A stretch of 64,000 nucleotides of DNA from Microvirga lupini (GCF_014191055.1 NZ_JACHWB010000002.1:186001-250000); one strand, 5' to 3'. Shown: positions 35,078 through 42,893, counted from the first letter of the stretch. Numbers and translations: made by a program. Notes: generated by a model from the letters alone, not told the origin.

Positions 35078-35644
35078 TTATAGCCGCGCCCTCTGGAACG
35101 GCGCCACGAGCGCCAGTGCCTCGGGCGGCAGGATCTGCTCGCCCGCCACATCGCCGCGGTTCTCGAACCAATGCGCCACGAGGATGCGGATGGCGAGCTT
35201 CAGGGTCGCGGGCACCGCCTCCGCCGTTGTGCCGAAGCCGGCGCGCAGCTCGACCGAGATGCCGTTGCGGGGTCTGCCCGGCTCCGGCGCTCCCGAGACG
35301 CTGATGCGCGGCGGGTCGCTTAAGCCATCGGCCTCGAACGCCTCGTCCGGCAGTTCGGTGACGGTGCCCGTTGCATCCGTGATCCTGATCGCATCCACGG
35401 CAATCAGCGGGGCAAGCGGCAGCAGGACCACGCCGTCCCCTGGCCACCGGTCGAATACCACGCGCCACCGCTGCTCGATCAGGATTCGCCGGGACGCTGC
35501 CTCGACCATGAGCCTGGCTGCCTTGATGAGGCCTGAAATCAGGTCATCCTGTGCGGCATCGTCTTCATCGACGCGCAGATAGGCCTTCATCTCGGCGAGC
35601 GTGATGGGCTCGACGGCGGGGCCGCTGACGAATATGGGAATCAT
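35078..35644 (-). CDS. Head-tail adaptor protein (GTA gp6 type)
   Basis: A 188-residue connector: EPITLAEMKAYLRVDEDDAA, DDLISGLIKAARLMVEAASR, LPLAPLIAVDAIRI, LKLAIRILVAHWFENRGD. This is the phage connector/gp6-like family with a long alpha-helical N-terminus. It binds beneath the portal. The start MIPIFVSGP at 35644 is used; its upstream region faces the divergent trypsin gene at 35670. Confidence 0.93.
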   Translation of the reverse strand: MIPIFVSGPAVEPITLAEMKAYLRVDEDDAAQDDLISGLIKAARLMVEAASRRILIEQRWRVVFDRWPGDGVVLLPLAPLIAVDAIRITDATGTVTELPDEAFEADGLSDPPRISVSGAPEPGRPRNGISVELRAGFGTTAEAVPATLKLAIRILVAHWFENRGDVAGEQILPPEALALVAPFQRARL

Positions 35645-35669
35645 CGGAAACCAGGATCCTTGTGCTGTC

Positions 35670-36416
35670 ATGAAACGTCTGATCACGCTCTGTCTTGCGC
35701 TGGCGCTGTCTGCGACGGGCGCCCATGCCATCGTCGGCGGAGAGCCCGATGTGGGGCCGCTGTCGCGCCAGAGCGTAATGGTGTTGAGTTCGAACGGCGG
35801 CGTCTGCAGCGCCGTGGTGCTGGCCCCCGACGTGGTGCTCACCGCCGCCCATTGCGTCACGGGCGCCGCCGAGCACCGGGTGCATTTCCGCGACGAGACG
35901 GGCGAGCCCGTGCTGATCGTGCCCGCCGCGAAGGCCGTGCATCCCGGCTACAACGCGAAGGCCATCGAGACGCGCCAGCGCTCCATCGACCTCGCCCTCG
36001 TCCGCACGCCCGAGACCCTGCCCGCGCGCTTCGAGCGGGCGACCCTCAGCGCCGTAAAGGTGCCTGAGAACACCTTCGTGACCGTCGGCGGCTATGGCCT
36101 TGCGCGAGAGGGCGACGCCAAGAGCACCGGCACCTTCCGCACCGCGGCTCTCACCGCCGTCGAGCCCTATGGCCCAAGCAGGATTCTGCTCTGGGCCGAG
36201 GGGTCCGGTTCGGCGAGCGCGTGCCAGGGCGATTCCGGGGGGCCGATGGCCTCCGGAGCGACCGTCTCGGCCATCACAAGTTGGTCGTCCCCGGCGAAAG
36301 GCCGAAGCTGCGGAGGCCTCACGCAAGGCATCCTCGTGGGCCCGCAACGGGATTGGATCGACAGGGTTCTCAAGGGCTGGAACCGTGCGGCGTTGTGGAG
36401 CGGCAACAATCCTTAG
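35670..36416 (+). CDS. Exported trypsin-like serine protease (copy 1)
   Basis: A 248-residue S1-family protease. The signal peptide MKRLITLCLALALSATGAHA is followed by the activation-like IVGGEPD. Triad: His in VLTAAHCV, Asp in RSIDLALVRT and Ser in ACQGDSGGPM. Cysteines flank the His and Ser as in chymotrypsin folds. It is on the plus strand, inserted between GTA gp6 and gp5, and forms a tandem with the next protease. No phage protease of this type is expected in a GTA, so it is probably chromosomal cargo. Confidence 0.9.
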   Translation: MKRLITLCLALALSATGAHAIVGGEPDVGPLSRQSVMVLSSNGGVCSAVVLAPDVVLTAAHCVTGAAEHRVHFRDETGEPVLIVPAAKAVHPGYNAKAIETRQRSIDLALVRTPETLPARFERATLSAVKVPENTFVTVGGYGLAREGDAKSTGTFRTAALTAVEPYGPSRILLWAEGSGSASACQGDSGGPMASGATVSAITSWSSPAKGRSCGGLTQGILVGPQRDWIDRVLKGWNRAALWSGNNP

Positions 36417-36500
36417 AGTTTTCGCAAAGGCCCGGAACTATCCTTGTTGCCCAATTCTTGCCGTTTCACACGCTCCTCCCCTCATGGCATGATCCTTAAG

Positions 36501-37289
36501 ATGCGCGCTCTGTACCTTCTCGCCCTTGCGGCCTTCACCTTTGTCGCGAGCCCGGCCTGGGCCATCCTGCAGGGCGCCGCGTCGCGGGATCCGAACGGCT
36601 TGCGCCGCTCGGTGGTGTCCATCGAAAACTCCCTGGGCGAGCTCTGCTCGGGCGTGATCGTCGGGGCCGATCTCGTGCTGACGGCGGCCCATTGCGTGAT
36701 CGACCGCGCCGCCTACCGCGTCACCGCTCTCAATCGTGCCTTCAGGCCGCAGCGATTCAACGTCGCCGCGCTCGCCATCCACCCGACCTTCGTGCGTGGC
36801 ACCACGCCGCGCACGCAGCCCGGCATCGATCTCGCCATCGTCAAACTCGACCGCCCTCTTGGCCCCGACTTCCTGCCCCTCGACCCGACCGAGGCGGGCC
36901 GCATCGATGTGGGCGACGGTGTGACCATCGCGGGCTTCGGGGTCCTGTCAGAGCGGGCCAGGGGCACGGCGCGGACGCTGCGTCAGACCAATCTCGTGTC
37001 GCTCGGCCCCATCGAGGTCGCGAACCGCGTGCTCATCGTCGCCGACCGAAACCGGCTCGCCGAGACCACGGGAGCAGGCGCCTGCCGCGGAGATTCCGGC
37101 GGCCCGATCCTCGCCGCGACATCGAGCGGCTACCAGCTCTACGGCATCACGAGCTGGTCGAGCGGCGCCCTGCGGTCCCCCAGGCCGACCGCCTGCGGCG
37201 GCCTCACGGCCGTGACACCCGTGGTGGAGCACCTGCGCTGGATCGTGAACAACATGCAGAGCCTCAACGGCGCATGGGCGGGGAATTAA
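36501..37289 (+). CDS. Exported trypsin-like serine protease (copy 2)
   Basis: A 262-residue relative of the upstream protease. The signal peptide is MRALYLLALAAFTFVASPAW. Triad: VLTAAHCV, PGIDLAIVKL and ACRGDSGGPI. Sequence around the sites (SWSSGALRS, ACGGLTAVTP) parallels copy 1 (SWSSPAKGRS, CGGLTQG), so it is an old tandem duplication. An in-frame ATG at 36489 is also possible. A short family B remnant follows at 37318. Confidence 0.9.
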   Translation: MRALYLLALAAFTFVASPAWAILQGAASRDPNGLRRSVVSIENSLGELCSGVIVGADLVLTAAHCVIDRAAYRVTALNRAFRPQRFNVAALAIHPTFVRGTTPRTQPGIDLAIVKLDRPLGPDFLPLDPTEAGRIDVGDGVTIAGFGVLSERARGTARTLRQTNLVSLGPIEVANRVLIVADRNRLAETTGAGACRGDSGGPILAATSSGYQLYGITSWSSGALRSPRPTACGGLTAVTPVVEHLRWIVNNMQSLNGAWAGN

Positions 37290-37317
37290 ACGCATTCCTC
37301 GCCTTGTGTTCCTGTGC

Positions 37318-37333
37318 CCTCATCCTGAGGAGG
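37318..37333. repeat. Truncated family B end
   Basis: CCTCATCCTGAGGAGG, the terminal arm only, next to a short family C unit (37349-37381). Confidence 0.6.
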
Positions 37334-37406
37334 TGAGTGTTTCCGGGACATGAATGGCCGGGACAAGCCCGGCCGTGACGTGCCTGGCTGTGAAGACGCC
37401 GCAGGA

Positions 37407-38645
37407 TTAAGCTGCAAACTTCAGCAGCTTGATCGCCGCATAATCCTGCACGCCGCCGCCCACGCGCTTGGTGGTGTAGAACAGCACGTAGGGTTTGGCG
37501 GAGTACGGATCGCGCAGCACGCGCATGCCCGCGCGGTCCACGATGAGGTAACCGCGCTTGAAGTCGCCGAACGCGATGGCGCAGGAATTCAGCGCAATGT
37601 CCGGCATGTCCTCGGCCTCGACGACCGGGAAGCCCATCAGCGTCGCGGCCTGGCCGATGCTCGCGGGCGGCGCCCAGAGATACTGGCCGTTGTCGTCCTT
37701 GAAGCGGCGGATCGCGCTCTGCGTCTTGCGATTCATCACGAAGGAGGCGTTCTGGCGGTAGCCCGATTTCAGCGTGTAGATCAGGTCCACCAGCACGTCG
37801 GACGGGTTTGACGCCGGGAAGGTCGCCCCACCCGTGTTCACCGTGCCGAGGCGACCCCATTCCCAGATCTCCTCCTCGACCTGATCGGTGGTGAGAAAGC
37901 CTTTCGGCTTGTTGACGCCGTCGCCGTTGACGAAGGCCGCGCTCTCCTGCTCGGCGAAGGCGGACTCGACCTCTTCGGCAATCCAGCTCTCGATATCGAC
38001 CACCGCGTCGTCGAGCAGGGTCTGGGTGGCGGCCGGCATGGCATAGAGCTCCATGGCCGGAAAGCTCATCTCGGAGAGCGTGGGGCTCGCCGTCTGCGGC
38101 CGCGCGGCCGTCCCGCCGACCCAGCCGGTGGCCGGACCTGTGGTCGAGAAGGCGCGCTTGTACTGACCGCCCGAGATCACCCGCACCGACGAGATCGCGC
38201 GGATCGGCGACACATTGGCAAGACGGCGCAGTACCTCGCGCTCGACCGTATCGGGCACGAGATAGCCGCCGTCGGGGCCGGAACCGGCGGAGAGCGCCTT
38301 CTCCTCCAGCCGCTTGAGGCCCGTGGCCTCGCCGGTGCGGACATAAGCATGGAATGCCGTCTTGTGCTCGGCCTGGGCCGGGTCTCGAGCGGTATCGGTG
38401 CTGCCTCCCAGAGGCGGGCGGGAGCGGTCGAGGCTCAGGCGGTCGAGGCGGCGCTTGGCATCGTCGAGGGCAGTGTCGATGCGGGCGAGCTTCTCGTCCG
38501 TCACCACGTCGCTCGTGAGCCTGGTCTCGATCTCGGACAGGCGCGTGTCGTTGGCGTCCTTGAACGCCTCGAAGGCGCGGGCGAAATCATCGAAGGCCGA
38601 GGCGACATCGTCGGACACGGCTTTGGTTTCAACAACGGGAATCAT
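37407..38645 (-). CDS. HK97-fold major capsid protein (GTA gp5 type)
   Basis: A 412-residue capsid protein. The N-terminal ~110 residues form a helical scaffold-like delta domain (DDFARAFEAFKDANDTRLSE). The mature part starts near EEKALSAGSGPDGGYLVPDT and has MSFPAMELYAMPAATQTLLD, SFVMNRKTQSAIRRFKD and GRPVVEAEDM-like FPVVEAEDMPDIA. The ATG at 38645 is chosen; the same frame continues to 39686 but overlaps the protease gene. It is the GTA's own capsid and differs in sequence from the capsid at 47503. Confidence 0.95.
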   Translation of the reverse strand: MIPVVETKAVSDDVASAFDDFARAFEAFKDANDTRLSEIETRLTSDVVTDEKLARIDTALDDAKRRLDRLSLDRSRPPLGGSTDTARDPAQAEHKTAFHAYVRTGEATGLKRLEEKALSAGSGPDGGYLVPDTVEREVLRRLANVSPIRAISSVRVISGGQYKRAFSTTGPATGWVGGTAARPQTASPTLSEMSFPAMELYAMPAATQTLLDDAVVDIESWIAEEVESAFAEQESAAFVNGDGVNKPKGFLTTDQVEEEIWEWGRLGTVNTGGATFPASNPSDVLVDLIYTLKSGYRQNASFVMNRKTQSAIRRFKDDNGQYLWAPPASIGQAATLMGFPVVEAEDMPDIALNSCAIAFGDFKRGYLIVDRAGMRVLRDPYSAKPYVLFYTTKRVGGGVQDYAAIKLLKFAA

Positions 38646-38689
38646 CACAATCCATAGGTTTGAAAAGAACAGATGAGGAAATGAGCATC

Positions 38690-38733
38690 GAGTGAACCCG
38701 AAAAGTGGGATCCACTTTTCAGCCCGATGCCCC
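38690..38733. repeat. Intergenic palindromic element, family A (copy 2)
   Basis: CCCGAAAAGTGGGATCCACT followed by TTTCAGCCCGATGC; a short AAAAGTGGNATCCACTTTT dyad. Confidence 0.6.
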
Positions 38734-38735
38734 AA

Positions 38736-38762
38736 AGAAAAAGGCCCGCCGAGTGGCGGGCC
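38736..38762 (-). terminator. Intrinsic terminator after the glycine-zipper lipoprotein gene
   Basis: The arms GGCCCGCC and GGCGGGCC surround a 4-nt loop and are followed on the minus strand by TTTTTCTTT. It would limit read-through into the capsid gene, suggesting capsid has its own promoter or depends on antitermination. Confidence 0.8.
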
Positions 38763-38788
38763 CGTTGGTTCCCCGGTGAGGGGAATGC

Positions 38789-38992
38789 TTACATGCGGCG
38801 GGCTGCGCGGCGGGTTGTTTTTGCGACGGTCGGACCGGTCACAGCACCAACGGCGCCTCCGACGATCGCACCGGGCGGTCCTGCCACCGCACCGACGCCG
38901 GCGCCGACGGCCGCACCGCCCACCCGCTCTTCCGTGGTCGTGCAGGCGGCCGCCGCAAGGCCGAGGAGCGCAACCAAAGCAAGCTTCTTCAT
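38789..38992 (-). CDS. Small glycine-zipper lipoprotein
   Basis: A 67-residue protein. MKKLALVALLGLAAAACTTT is a lipoprotein signal with the Cys at residue 17. The mature part is a glycine zipper (GGAAVGAGVGAVAGPPGAIVG) ending in basic KTTRRAARRM. Such proteins insert in or near the outer membrane. It lies between GTA protease and capsid on the same strand but has its own terminator. No GTA role is known. Confidence 0.75.
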   Translation of the reverse strand: MKKLALVALLGLAAAACTTTEERVGGAAVGAGVGAVAGPPGAIVGGAVGAVTGPTVAKTTRRAARRM

Positions 38993-39100
38993 GAGAACCT
39001 CCCAAGACGAGCGAAGAACAGACACCTCTCGCGTGAGGAAAGGGCCCGCAGCCTCCGCGCCGATGCGGGCTTTCAGCTAACGCGCTCCCACGGACTAGGT

Positions 39101-39637
39101 TCAGGAAAACAGTCTGGAGACGGTGCTGCGAATATGGGTAGCGAGCTTCGGGGCTGCCTGCTTCACGGTCTCGACCCGCGCGCCGGGCAGCATCGGAAAG
39201 GTCACCACCGAGATCTCCCACAGGTCGAGCCGCTCCAGGCGGCGCAAGCCGGTGGGCCGCTCGGCCCTGGCGCGCTCGACGCGAAAGCCGATGGACAGAC
39301 CGTCCACCGCGCCGTCCCGCATCAGCGCATGGATGTCCCGTGCCCGTTCGACCGCGAGATTGAGCCGGCCCCGCACGCGCAGGCCCCGCAGGTCCTCGGC
39401 AATGGAAAGCCAGCGCCCGATCGGCTGCGCCGGATCGTGCTGCCACAGCAGGCGCACCTGCGCGGCGCCGCGTTTCTTTAAGGAGTCGCGGAAGGCGCCC
39501 GGCATCACCACGTCCTTGCCGAGATCGGCCTCGCCGAACAGGCTCGCATAGCCCTCGAACACGCCCTCCGCATCGACGCCGCTTACGGGCTCGGGCAGGA
39601 ACTTGCGTTCCCGCACGGTGGGAATGGCGGCCATCAT
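39101..39637 (-). CDS. HK97-type prohead protease (GTA gp4 type)
   Basis: A 178-residue protease: GVFEGYASLFGEADLGKDVV, MPGAFRDSLKKRGAAQVRLL, WQHDPAQPIGRW (catalytic His) and AVDGLSIGFRVERARAE (catalytic Ser in GLSIGF). It processes the capsid delta domain. The paralogous protease at 46967 is more distant. Start MMAAIP; the second ATG at 39634 is equally possible. Confidence 0.93.
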   Translation of the reverse strand: MMAAIPTVRERKFLPEPVSGVDAEGVFEGYASLFGEADLGKDVVMPGAFRDSLKKRGAAQVRLLWQHDPAQPIGRWLSIAEDLRGLRVRGRLNLAVERARDIHALMRDGAVDGLSIGFRVERARAERPTGLRRLERLDLWEISVVTFPMLPGARVETVKQAAPKLATHIRSTVSRLFS

Positions 39638-39783
39638 CGCGCGGCTCCGCGCGCCTGGTTCGGCGGCTTGATATCGAGCTTTTCAAGCTGGCGCACGAAG
39701 TCGCGGAAGACGGTCGTGGCGCGGTTCTGGCTTTCCCGCGTGGCCTTCGGCTTGCGCGGCGTGCGGGTTGAAAGGCGGGTCAC
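39634..39783 (-). CDS. Very small basic protein overlapping GTA genes on both sides
   Basis: A 49-residue frame from a GTG at 39783 that overlaps the stop of the preceding gene (GTGA) and whose TGA overlaps the protease start. The sequence VTRLSTRTPRKPKATRESQN then TVFRDFVRQLEKLDIKPPNQ has a basic N-terminus and a short helix. Both overlaps suggest a real coupled gene. I do not recognise a family. Confidence 0.55.
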   Translation of the reverse strand: MTRLSTRTPRKPKATRESQNRATTVFRDFVRQLEKLDIKPPNQARGAAR

Positions 39784-39980
39784 GTGGGATCTCCGGAATG
39801 GCGACGGTTGAACAGGGACAGCTCGCGCACGAACGCATCGAACCGGCGGTTGGCCGCGAACAGGTCGCGCAGGGTCATGGCAAGCAAGGCGGAGGCCCCG
39901 CTGGCCCACACGAACAGGGCCAGATGGGCGAGATCCCCGCGCCGGATGACGGCCTCGGTGATCTGATCAAACATGTTCAT
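39780..39980 (-). CDS. GTA head formation protein, rcc01685-like
   Basis: A 66-residue protein with one hydrophobic helix (LAHLALFVWASGASALLAMTL) then RDLFAANRRFDAFVRELSLF. Size, helix and position between portal and protease match the rcc01685-type GTA protein required for head formation. In this genome it is separated from the portal stop fragment by a GIY-YIG gene and repeats. Confidence 0.7.
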   Translation of the reverse strand: MNMFDQITEAVIRRGDLAHLALFVWASGASALLAMTLRDLFAANRRFDAFVRELSLFNRRHSGDPT

Positions 39981-40032
39981 GATATGTTCTCGTGAAAAGC
40001 TCCGTTGGAGTGAAGTGGCAGAGTTGCTCCTG

Positions 40033-40129
40033 TGTCATTCCCAGCCGAAGCGCAGCGGAGGGGAAGGGAATCCATAGGCTGAGCGTGTGAGTGGATCCCC
40101 TTCCCGCACTTCGTGCGCCGGGGATGACA
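40033..40129. repeat. Intergenic palindrome, family C (copy 2)
   Basis: Starts TGTCATTCCCAGCCGAAGCG and ends GCGCCGGGGATGACA, left of the GIY-YIG gene. Confidence 0.8.
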
Positions 40130-40135
40130 GCGTTG

Positions 40136-40426
40136 TCAGCAGGCGGTCGGATCAAGATCATTCCAATCGGGATTGGACTGCTCGATGAGCTTGATCCTCC
40201 ACGCTCTGTTCCAGCCCTTGAGCTGTTTCTCGCGAGCTATCGCTTCATTCACGTCTCCAAAGACTTCGACGTACACGAGGTTCGTGATGCTACAGCGCTG
40301 GGTGAACCCTGGAACGGCGAGGGATTTGTGTTGAACCATCCGTTGCAAGAGACTGCTCGTAACACCGATGTAGAGCGTGCCATTCTTGTTGCTGGCCAGA
40401 ATGTAGACGGCGTATTGCTTGCCCAT
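40136..40426 (-). CDS. GIY-YIG superfamily nuclease
   Basis: A 96-residue protein. The first motif is AVYILASNKNGTLYIGVTSS (VYI...YIG), followed by Arg in LLQRMVQHK and the metal-binding Glu in EAIAREKQLKGWNRAWRI. It is of the short UPF0213/URI-like type. It lies between the portal 3' fragment and the rcc01685-like gene, flanked by two family C palindromes. It may be a small mobile gene, but no homing target is evident. Confidence 0.88.
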   Translation of the reverse strand: MGKQYAVYILASNKNGTLYIGVTSSLLQRMVQHKSLAVPGFTQRCSITNLVYVEVFGDVNEAIAREKQLKGWNRAWRIKLIEQSNPDWNDLDPTAC

Positions 40427-40474
40427 GGAGACACCTCAAGAGGTGTTACTTCATAGCACGCGTGTATGATCGGG

Positions 40475-40581
40475 TGTCATCCCCGGCGGCCGCAGGCCGG
40501 GAAGGGGATCCATAATCACGCGCGGCGCTATGGATTCCCTTCCCCTACGATGGCTGCACCATCTCCGGCCGGGAATGACAC
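40475..40581. repeat. Intergenic palindrome, family C (copy 3)
   Basis: Starts TGTCATCCCCGGCGGCCGCA and ends CCGGCCGGGAATGACACCC, with GGGATCCATAATCACGCGCG in the middle. It ends 8 bp before the portal stop codon. Confidence 0.8.
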
Positions 40582-40588
40582 CCTCGTC

Positions 40589-40639
40589 TCACGTCCGCCT
40601 CCCCTCCGCCACACGCCCATACCCCACCGCTTCGCGCTT
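40589..40639 (-). pseudogene. Detached 3' end of the GTA portal gene
   Basis: On the minus strand AAG CGC GAA GCG GTG GGG TAT ... ACG TGA encodes KREAVGYGRVAEGRRT and a stop. Joined to the FLSDDE codons at 52337 and above, it gives FLSDDEKREAVGYGRV, the expected end of a GTA portal. The rest of the gene lies 11.7 kb away on the other side of the integrated element. Confidence 0.88.
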
Positions 40640-40660
40640 CCCTGAAGGTTCGTTATCAGG
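40626..40660. other. Left attachment junction (attL)
   Basis: Portal codons (plus strand ACCGCTTCGCGC) meet the element at TTC 40638-40640, followed by CCTGAAGGTTCGTTATCAGG. The TATCAGG at 40654-40660 is one arm of the candidate attP dyad. Confidence 0.82.
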
Positions 40661-40762
40661 ATAAGCGCCTGATCCGCCTTGGCCCGTTCACTGAACGCTT
40701 CGCTGCGTGAAGTTGTGGATAACCAGAACGGAAAGCGAACGCTGAGAAGAGACAGCGCCTAT

Positions 40763-41047
40763 ATGCGATTCGTGGGGGCGTTTTTAGAGAACGGGAATAC
40801 TCCCATGAGTGTACTTGATGATGTTCGCAGAGCCCTACAGCCGCTAAGCGACCAAGGTGTCGTGCACAAGACTGAATGGGGTTCGTTTGCCTTATACGGC
40901 GAGCGAAGCCCCCTCCAGCCGGTCCAAATTGCAGTGTTTGTAAACGGCGATGATCCTGAAGAACATCGGGATGAGATCGAAAGGCTCGCGCGGCAGACCG
41001 GACACAACATAGAGATCGCGCTGCACCCCAACTACTCCCGTACGTGA
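40763..41047 (+). CDS. Orphan protein at the element's left end
   Basis: A 94-residue protein from ATG 40763 (MRFVGAFLENGNTPMSVLDD). The frame is open further up to a TTG at 40679, but that region also encodes the continuation of the integrase across attP. It contains VLDDVRRALQPLSDQGVVHK, VQIAVFVNGDDPEEHRDEIE and RLARQTGHNIEIALHP. I do not recognise a family. Two hairpins (41049-41070 and 41076-41109) follow it. Confidence 0.55.
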   Translation: MRFVGAFLENGNTPMSVLDDVRRALQPLSDQGVVHKTEWGSFALYGERSPLQPVQIAVFVNGDDPEEHRDEIERLARQTGHNIEIALHPNYSRT

Positions 41048-41048
41048 G

Positions 41049-41109
41049 AGTCGGAATAACTCTTCCGACTTTGAAGCCGGGGAGGCAGTTCATCCGTGCT
41101 CTCCCCGGC
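41049..41109 (+). terminator. Paired hairpins after the orphan gene
   Basis: AGTCGGAA/TTCCGACT with a 6-nt loop, then GCCGGGGAG/CTCCCCGGC with a 16-nt loop. T-runs are short, so termination is likely but not certain. Confidence 0.55.
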
Positions 41110-41158
41110 TCCTAGACGACACGGCCACGACCATTCCTGGGGGAAGATACTGCGCCGC

Positions 41159-41389
41159 CTATTCCAGACTCGTCACATGGGATGCCGCAGCCAACATCAC
41201 CACAGTCAGGCCGTCGAGATACTGCGCATTCGTCAGCAGATTGTCCGCCATCTCTTCATCGAGTTCAGCTGGGATCTCTGCGCATTGCTCTTGCGTCAGA
41301 TCCAGCGCGGACGCCGCAACGCGGACTGAGGTGAGCAGGCCCATCCACTTCTCTGCGCTCGGAGCATCGTTTTTGAACGTATCGGCCAT
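41159..41389 (-). CDS. Small orphan acidic protein
   Basis: A 76-residue acidic, helical protein: APSAEKWMGLLTSVRVAASA, LDLTQEQCAEIPAELDEEMA, LTNAQYLDGLTVVMLAAA. A good AGGAG box precedes the ATG (AGGAGTAAATCATG). No family recognised. It is within the integrated element and read leftwards. Confidence 0.6.
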   Translation of the reverse strand: MADTFKNDAPSAEKWMGLLTSVRVAASALDLTQEQCAEIPAELDEEMADNLLTNAQYLDGLTVVMLAAASHVTSLE

Positions 41390-41718
41390 GATTTACTCCT
41401 GTAAACGCAATAAACATGAATTGATTCAACAAATAAATCCACGGGGAGTCTACTCCTCATCTTGTTCAGTAGTTGGGGAATACACCTCACCGTTTTTCTG
41501 CCCCCCGGAAGGATGCTCACCCGATCAGCGCATTGGGCTCGCGCCCGCCCATGGCCTTGCCCAAGGTTCCGCGTCCGCGCTTCGCTCTTTTACGACTGAG
41601 AGATGGCTCTGCTCGGAGATGATAGCACGCTAGGCCTACTGACGTAGATCAGGAGTATAACCTCCCCACCCCTCCCTCTTCTCTTACAGAGGAGTAGGGG
41701 TGCCCTCCTGCAGCCCTC
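41390..41718. other. Intergenic stretch in the element
   Basis: No gene is supported. It is comparatively AT-rich near 41395-41480 and has a hairpin CACCCCT...AGGGGTG at 41667-41702. Confidence 0.5.
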
Positions 41719-42573
41719 ATGGGCTTCATCGGGAAAGAGGTGTTCTATAGCGCAGCAACCCGCTATATTGTGACAGGTAGGACTAATAAAGTCAGGTCCG
41801 GCACTAAGGGAAGCTGCATTCCGATGAGCGGCGTACAGGTATTCGAATTTGGGGAGCTCAGGTTTACAAAGAGCGAACTTCAGTCGGTTGATAGGCGCAT
41901 CTTCTCGCTCATTGTTGGGTCATCGGTCGCGGCAAACGATGTGGCTGTACTCCAACGACTCGCACTCTTTCACGGCCATCATCCATCTGACTCCGAAGTA
42001 CTCAAAACCTTCATAGGCGTTAACTCTCTGATCCTATTTAGAATGCTCAGCGCCAAGATCTACGAGTACATTCACTTCATAGATGGCCATGCGACGAAAT
42101 TGCGTCGAAACCCTAGTGCAAAGCTCAACCGCTTTTTAGTCAGGGCCGACACATTTCTAAAGATTAAGGATGACCCTGTTTTCGCTACTGTAAAAGAACT
42201 GAGGGACAACGTAACTCACCACTACCATGGAGCAGCCGACGTAAAAAATCTGGAAACCTTCGACGAAAATCACACTTTCTCAATGTTTCTGCATGAGGCC
42301 TCTGGCAATTCCTTGGCCCCACTTGGGGAAGATATTGGCACTTTCGGCATATTACGTACTCGCAACGATGGGATTGATATAGAAAAGCTTATCGCATGGA
42401 CGATTGAAGTCTCTGGGAGAATTACGTCGTTCCAGCATCAGACCATGATCCTAATACTGAATGACTTCTTCCCTGACAAAAAGCTAGTCATGCGAAGGGT
42501 TCCCGTGGAATCAAGGCTTGTAGGAAGCGACGACACGAAATCGCCGCTGCTATTTAAGCGGAAGCAAAAATAG
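41719..42573 (+). CDS. Orphan AT-rich protein, probably recently acquired
   Basis: A 284-residue protein with no recognised domain. Codon use is visibly more AT-rich than the GTA and head genes (many AAA, ATT, TTT, GAT codons). The middle is helical (FIGVNSLILFRMLSAKIYEY) with KELRDNVTHHYHG, a pattern loosely like HEPN-type or AbiV/Cthe_2314-type surface-exposed helical proteins, though this is not enough for a call. An ATG at 41824 (MSGVQVFEFG) is an alternative start. It is cargo of the integrated element, where defence-type genes are common, but no function can be assigned. Confidence 0.65.
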   Translation: MGFIGKEVFYSAATRYIVTGRTNKVRSGTKGSCIPMSGVQVFEFGELRFTKSELQSVDRRIFSLIVGSSVAANDVAVLQRLALFHGHHPSDSEVLKTFIGVNSLILFRMLSAKIYEYIHFIDGHATKLRRNPSAKLNRFLVRADTFLKIKDDPVFATVKELRDNVTHHYHGAADVKNLETFDENHTFSMFLHEASGNSLAPLGEDIGTFGILRTRNDGIDIEKLIAWTIEVSGRITSFQHQTMILILNDFFPDKKLVMRRVPVESRLVGSDDTKSPLLFKRKQK

Positions 42574-42707
42574 TCAGCTTTGCGCTCAAATCTCTTCACC
42601 CCTCCCCGCTATAACCTCCCCATGACCTACTCCGCGCCTGGGTCAAATCAGGCTTGTCGACTCCGATCGCGACATGCGGTAACCGTCTGGCTCAGGAGAA
42701 TTTACCC

Positions 42708-42893
42708 ATGGAAAGTCTTGGCAAAGTCCTTTTTAGCGCTGCCACGGTTGTAATGGCCTTCGGCGGCTTCTGGGCCATCAAGATGCTCGACAATGTCCAC
42801 GACAATGCCGAGCAGTTCTTCATCCCGGCGACCGCTCTCTTCGCCGCTGCAGGTGCGGCCGAACTGATATGGGGCGAGCGCCGCACCCAATGA
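42708..42893 (+). CDS. Small membrane protein
   Basis: A 61-residue protein from ATG 42708 with AGGAG upstream. It has two hydrophobic helices (GKVLFSAATVVMAFGGFWAI and FFIPATALFAAAGAAELIWG). Size and topology could suit a holin or pinholin in a phage-derived element, but there is no lysin beside it. Function unknown. Confidence 0.55.
   Translation: MESLGKVLFSAATVVMAFGGFWAIKMLDNVHDNAEQFFIPATALFAAAGAAELIWGERRTQ

Noticed and set aside
40600-40680. tRNA gene as integration target
   Set aside because: No tRNA-like cloverleaf at either junction; the target is protein-coding.
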